Below, piece after piece: positions 61,522 through 64,000 of a stretch of 64,000 nucleotides of DNA. Each line of letters begins with the position of its first letter. Position 1 is the first letter of the stretch. This DNA is from Pseudarcicella hirudinis (lineage in GTDB: Bacteria; Bacteroidota; Bacteroidia; Cytophagales; Spirosomataceae). The notes below the pieces were generated by a model. The model was not told the DNA's origin. It did not search any database and saw nothing but the letters and a program-made list of their open reading frames with translations. The DNA is taken from contig NZ_FOXH01000021.1 in NCBI RefSeq assembly GCF_900115665.1, positions 1-64,000 on the forward strand. Reading direction: 5' to 3'. A program made the translations under genes and the position numbers.

Positions 61522-62412
61522 CTACTCTTCATTATCAAAGTAAGTTGCATCACGGATAATTTTTCCGTCTTTAATTGTAAAAACGGTGCAAATAGGTAAT
61601 TTCATTTTTTTGCCGTCTGGCAAAGTTCCTGAAGAGATAAATTCAACGATAATTTTTTCACCTGCTTCATATATACCTTTTATATCATCTCTGATATCCG
61701 GTATAGCTTTTTCAAAACCTGAATACTTTTCTATTAATTGCCTGGTCGTTTGTTTTACATATTCCTTTCCATAAGAAGGATCAAGGAATTCAGCATCAGG
61801 CGTATAGCAATTGGCGTATGTCTTCCAGTCATGCTTATTAAAAGCGGTAAATAACTTCATTACTATCTCCTTATTTGAATATCCGGCTTTTTCATAATGA
61901 AAATCTTTTTTAACATATTTTCCGTTAAAAGTCCCGTCAATAAAAGCATAAAGCTGTGAATTACTCTTTCGTTCATAAGAAATACGCTGAGGAAAATCAT
62001 GTTCCGCATTTTCTGCTGTAAAACCTTTCTCAGAAACAGAAGTAATTTTAAACGGAACAGGCTGCTGATTGTTCTGGTTCTGTACCGTCGAAGTATAATA
62101 AAATTGTTTCTGTTTACATTCTATTTTAACCGATTCCATCAATAGGGTATCTCCTGTGTTTTTAATAAGAAATCCCTTACTTTGAAAGGTACTGTCATTC
62201 ACTACATTCCAGACTTCATATAAATTGCCGTTTTTTGCCGGAGATTTCCAGGTTGCAATCATCCACCTGAAGACTGCTAATTTATCTTTACTTCTGCTAA
62301 AGGAGGGCTTCTTTTTTAATGTTTTTGCACTCTGGCTCATTACTTCGACAGATTGCAGGAGAATCACGGTCAGCAGAAGAATGTATGTTATAGGTTTGAA
62401 TTTGTTTTTCAT
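61522..62412 (-). CDS. Exported DUF6265 - SnoaL-like fusion protein
   Basis: 296 residues with a signal peptide (hydrophobic 11-20, ending VMSQS). Two domains: a DUF6265-like lipocalin-type beta domain (about 45-165: FRWMIATWKSPAKNGNLYEVW, HDFPQRISYERKS), and a SnoaL / NTF2-like alpha+beta domain (about 175-296: FNKHDWKTYANCYTPDAEFLDPS, PICTVFTIKDGKIIRDATYFD). NTF2-like domains bind small ligands or act as isomerases or cyclases. The pair in one chain, both exported, suggests a ligand-binding protein of the periplasm. It lies 72 bp downstream of an AraC-type regulator on the same strand. Confidence 0.88.
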   Translation of the reverse strand: MKNKFKPITYILLLTVILLQSVEVMSQSAKTLKKKPSFSRSKDKLAVFRWMIATWKSPAKNGNLYEVWNVVNDSTFQSKGFLIKNTGDTLLMESVKIECKQKQFYYTSTVQNQNNQQPVPFKITSVSEKGFTAENAEHDFPQRISYERKSNSQLYAFIDGTFNGKYVKKDFHYEKAGYSNKEIVMKLFTAFNKHDWKTYANCYTPDAEFLDPSYGKEYVKQTTRQLIEKYSGFEKAIPDIRDDIKGIYEAGEKIIVEFISSGTLPDGKKMKLPICTVFTIKDGKIIRDATYFDNEE

Positions 62413-62484
62413 ATTTGTTAATTGTTTGAATGTTTAGCAAATCTGCCGTAATCTCACGCGACAAAATTGTAAAAATGCGACAAG

Positions 62485-63300
62485 CTATTCTGTTTCTAAA
62501 AACAAGGAAGACATTTTAAGGCTGGAGGCATAAAACTTTTTAGGGCTTATTCCGGTAAATTCTTTAAAATCTTTGATAAAATGTGCCTGATCATAATAAT
62601 AGCCCTCGTAAGCCACGGAGGTAAGGCTGGCAAACTCTTTGTTCGCTATCATTTTCAAAGTTGCCTGTAACCTGATTATCCTCGAAAGTTTCTTAGGGCT
62701 AAGTCCGATGACTGACGAAAACTTCCGTTCCAATTGTCTGCGATTGATGTTTAAATGTTCTGATAATTCATCAACCGAGAGTTGACCATTCAAATGCAGC
62801 ATCGTTTCTACACTTGACTTAACAATTCTGTCAATAGATTCAGGCCTGATTAATCTGTTCATCAAAAAAGCTTCTATCAACCTGACTCTGTCTTCATTTG
62901 TGACAGCATTTAAGATCAGACCTTCGAGTTCAGCCCCTTCATTATCAAACAGTTCCGGTAAAGGTACTGCTCTGTTTTCCATCTGATTAACCGGGATTGC
63001 AGCAAAAGGGACAAAACCTTCCGGATGAAACCGAATGGCAAAAATATTAGTCAAGCCGGTAGCTTCTATTTCCAGAGGCTGAGTGATTTGTCCAAAAACA
63101 AAACTTCTGGGCTGAATTACATAACCGCCATCTTCAGCATATTGCTTGTAAGGATCTCCACAATTAAAGATCATTTCCATACAACCATCCGGCACAATTC
63201 TTTGTCTTTCAGGACTTTCTTCCTGAGGAGCTTCTAATGTCCAGTAACACTTAACAAATGGGCATAAATCTGAAACTGGAGAAATCGTATTATAATTCAT
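62485..63300 (-). CDS. AraC family transcriptional regulator (DUF6597-type sensor)
   Basis: 271 residues. The N-terminal half has the DUF6597 pattern (NTISPVSDLCPFVKCYWTLE, IVPDGCMEMIFNCGDPYKQY, FVFGQITQPLEIEATG, FAIRFHPEGFVPF). The C-terminal AraC HTH pair follows (LSVDELSEHLNINRRQLERKFSSVIGLSPKKLSRI and ASLTSVAYEGYYYDQAHFIKDFKEFTGISPKKFY). It likely controls the downstream DUF6265-SnoaL gene or is self-regulated. The inducer is unknown. Confidence 0.93.
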   Translation of the reverse strand: MNYNTISPVSDLCPFVKCYWTLEAPQEESPERQRIVPDGCMEMIFNCGDPYKQYAEDGGYVIQPRSFVFGQITQPLEIEATGLTNIFAIRFHPEGFVPFAAIPVNQMENRAVPLPELFDNEGAELEGLILNAVTNEDRVRLIEAFLMNRLIRPESIDRIVKSSVETMLHLNGQLSVDELSEHLNINRRQLERKFSSVIGLSPKKLSRIIRLQATLKMIANKEFASLTSVAYEGYYYDQAHFIKDFKEFTGISPKKFYASSLKMSSLFLETE

Positions 63301-63571
63301 TTCACCTAATCTTAATTGTTTGTCTCATTTAAATCATTAATATAACAGGTAAAATGCAAAAGTTACTTATACCTTGCTCTAATATGCCTTTTATTAATCA
63401 AACAGCTTCTTCCGAAAGGCATAAATGTTGTCCATATGCGTACAAAAAGTGTCCGTTTTCGAACACTTCTTATTTTCAAAATAATCATAACTCATTGTAA
63501 AAAAGCAACTTAATCACACTGGCATAGATTTAGATATATATTCTTAATGTTTACAAACCAACCCAGAGGCT

Positions 63572-64000
63572 ATGCTGAGAAATTATCTGAAAATCGCTTT
63601 TAGAAATCTTGCGAAAAACAAGATCAGTTCTTTAATCAATATCTGCGGACTGGCAGTAGGCATGGCTGTGGCAATGCTTATCGGACTTTGGATTTATGAT
63701 GAACTGTCATTCAATAAATATCATGAGAATTACGACCAGATTGCACAGATAAGACTTTTAGCTACCGATCCTAATACCGGTATAACAAGTGGCGGAGAAT
63801 CCACGCAATTTCCAATGGGTGCTGCTCTGAAAAGTAATTATCAGCCTTACTTTAAGCATATTCTGATGAGCTACTGGTCAAGTGATTATACTTTGTCATT
63901 CGGGGAAAAGAAGCTTCCGGTTAAAGGTCAGTTTATTGAAGCGGCTGTGCCTGATATGCTTTCCCTAAATATGATAAAAGGCTCCCGTTCTGCCATGAAC
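63572..64000 (+). CDS. MacB/FtsX-type ABC transporter permease (N-terminal part, cut by window end)
   Basis: 143 codons in view from the ATG at 63572, still open at the window end. The start MLRNYLKIAFRNLAKNKISSLINICGLAVGMAVAMLIGLWI is the first membrane segment of the MacB-like permease family. It is followed by the periplasmic MacB_PCD-like region (YDELSFNKYHENYDQIAQI, LPVKGQFIEAAVPDMLS). In Bacteroidota such proteins of about 800 residues often follow an AraC-type or sensor gene and are linked to antimicrobial or envelope-stress export. An ATPase subunit is not in view. Divergent from the AraC gene, with a 271-bp gap that shows no other gene. Confidence 0.93.
   Translation, partial: MLRNYLKIAFRNLAKNKISSLINICGLAVGMAVAMLIGLWIYDELSFNKYHENYDQIAQIRLLATDPNTGITSGGESTQFPMGAALKSNYQPYFKHILMSYWSSDYTLSFGEKKLPVKGQFIEAAVPDMLSLNMIKGSRSAMN

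Overview
The window is chromosomal DNA of a Bacteroidota bacterium. The evidence is a type IX secretion (T9SS) / gliding-type C-terminal sorting domain at 43.7 kb, many Bacteroidota-typical families (DUF5686, DUF1343/NamZ, DUF2461, DUF1593, GH116, GH20), lipoproteins and Sec-exported proteins everywhere, no obvious Shine-Dalgarno sequences, and several copies of the Bacteroidota -7 promoter box TAnnTTTG. Gene content looks like Cytophagales or Sphingobacteriales, but I cannot name a genus. I see no tRNA, rRNA, CRISPR array, insertion sequence or integrase.

Layout. (1) 1-5915, minus: a giant exported surface protein, truncated by the window edge, whose visible C-terminal part is a 231-bp (77-residue) tandem repeat array. 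It is followed by a 716-bp gap holding a 38-bp tandem repeat. (2) 6.6-25.6 kb: mostly housekeeping and envelope genes: GNAT, DUF2147, PAP2 phosphatase, trpS, DUF2461, dnaE, a DUF1624 membrane acyltransferase, an Lrp/AsnC regulator, a lipoprotein, thioredoxin, a class III aminotransferase, an S10 carboxypeptidase, DUF5686, DUF1593 and an orphan LytTR regulator. Convergent pairs are separated by strong hairpin terminators. (3) 25.7-33.1 kb, minus: DUF5655, an exported Asp-rich calcium-binding-like protein, a small membrane protein, an SDR oxidoreductase with an AraC regulator, and a GH116 glycosidase. (4) 33.2-39.2 kb: an exported low-complexity protein, then an amino-sugar group: NamZ-type DUF1343, a TetR regulator with two matching inverted-repeat operators around its promoter, a GH20 hexosaminidase and a sugar isomerase-like protein. 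(5) 39.3-43.2 kb: a 5'-nucleotidase-like lipoprotein and an AhpD-like / YCII (DGPF) / ECF42-type sigma factor operon. (6) 43.7-59.9 kb, all minus: a surface and toxin island. It holds a gliding-type C-terminal-domain protein with an LRR partner, two paralogous exported proteins with a shared coiled-coil tail, a lipoprotein, a gene remnant, and a two-gene YD/Rhs shell. The second shell protein ends in a Tae4-like peptidoglycan amidase and is followed 9 bp later by a Tai4-like periplasmic immunity protein. A LuxR-type regulator lies at the upstream end. (7) 60.4-64 kb: a membrane acyltransferase, a DUF6265-SnoaL fusion, an AraC regulator, and the start of a MacB/FtsX-type permease.

The most interesting system is the Sec-exported Rhs toxin with an amidase tip and cognate immunity protein. 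Tae4/Tai4 are known as type VI secretion effector/immunity families. Here the toxin carries its own signal peptide, and no Hcp, VgrG or PAAR gene is in view. The base composition drops sharply in the toxin tip and immunity gene, as expected of an exchangeable cassette. The second most informative observation is the duplicated operator flanking the -7 box of the TetR gene, which also corrects that gene's start.
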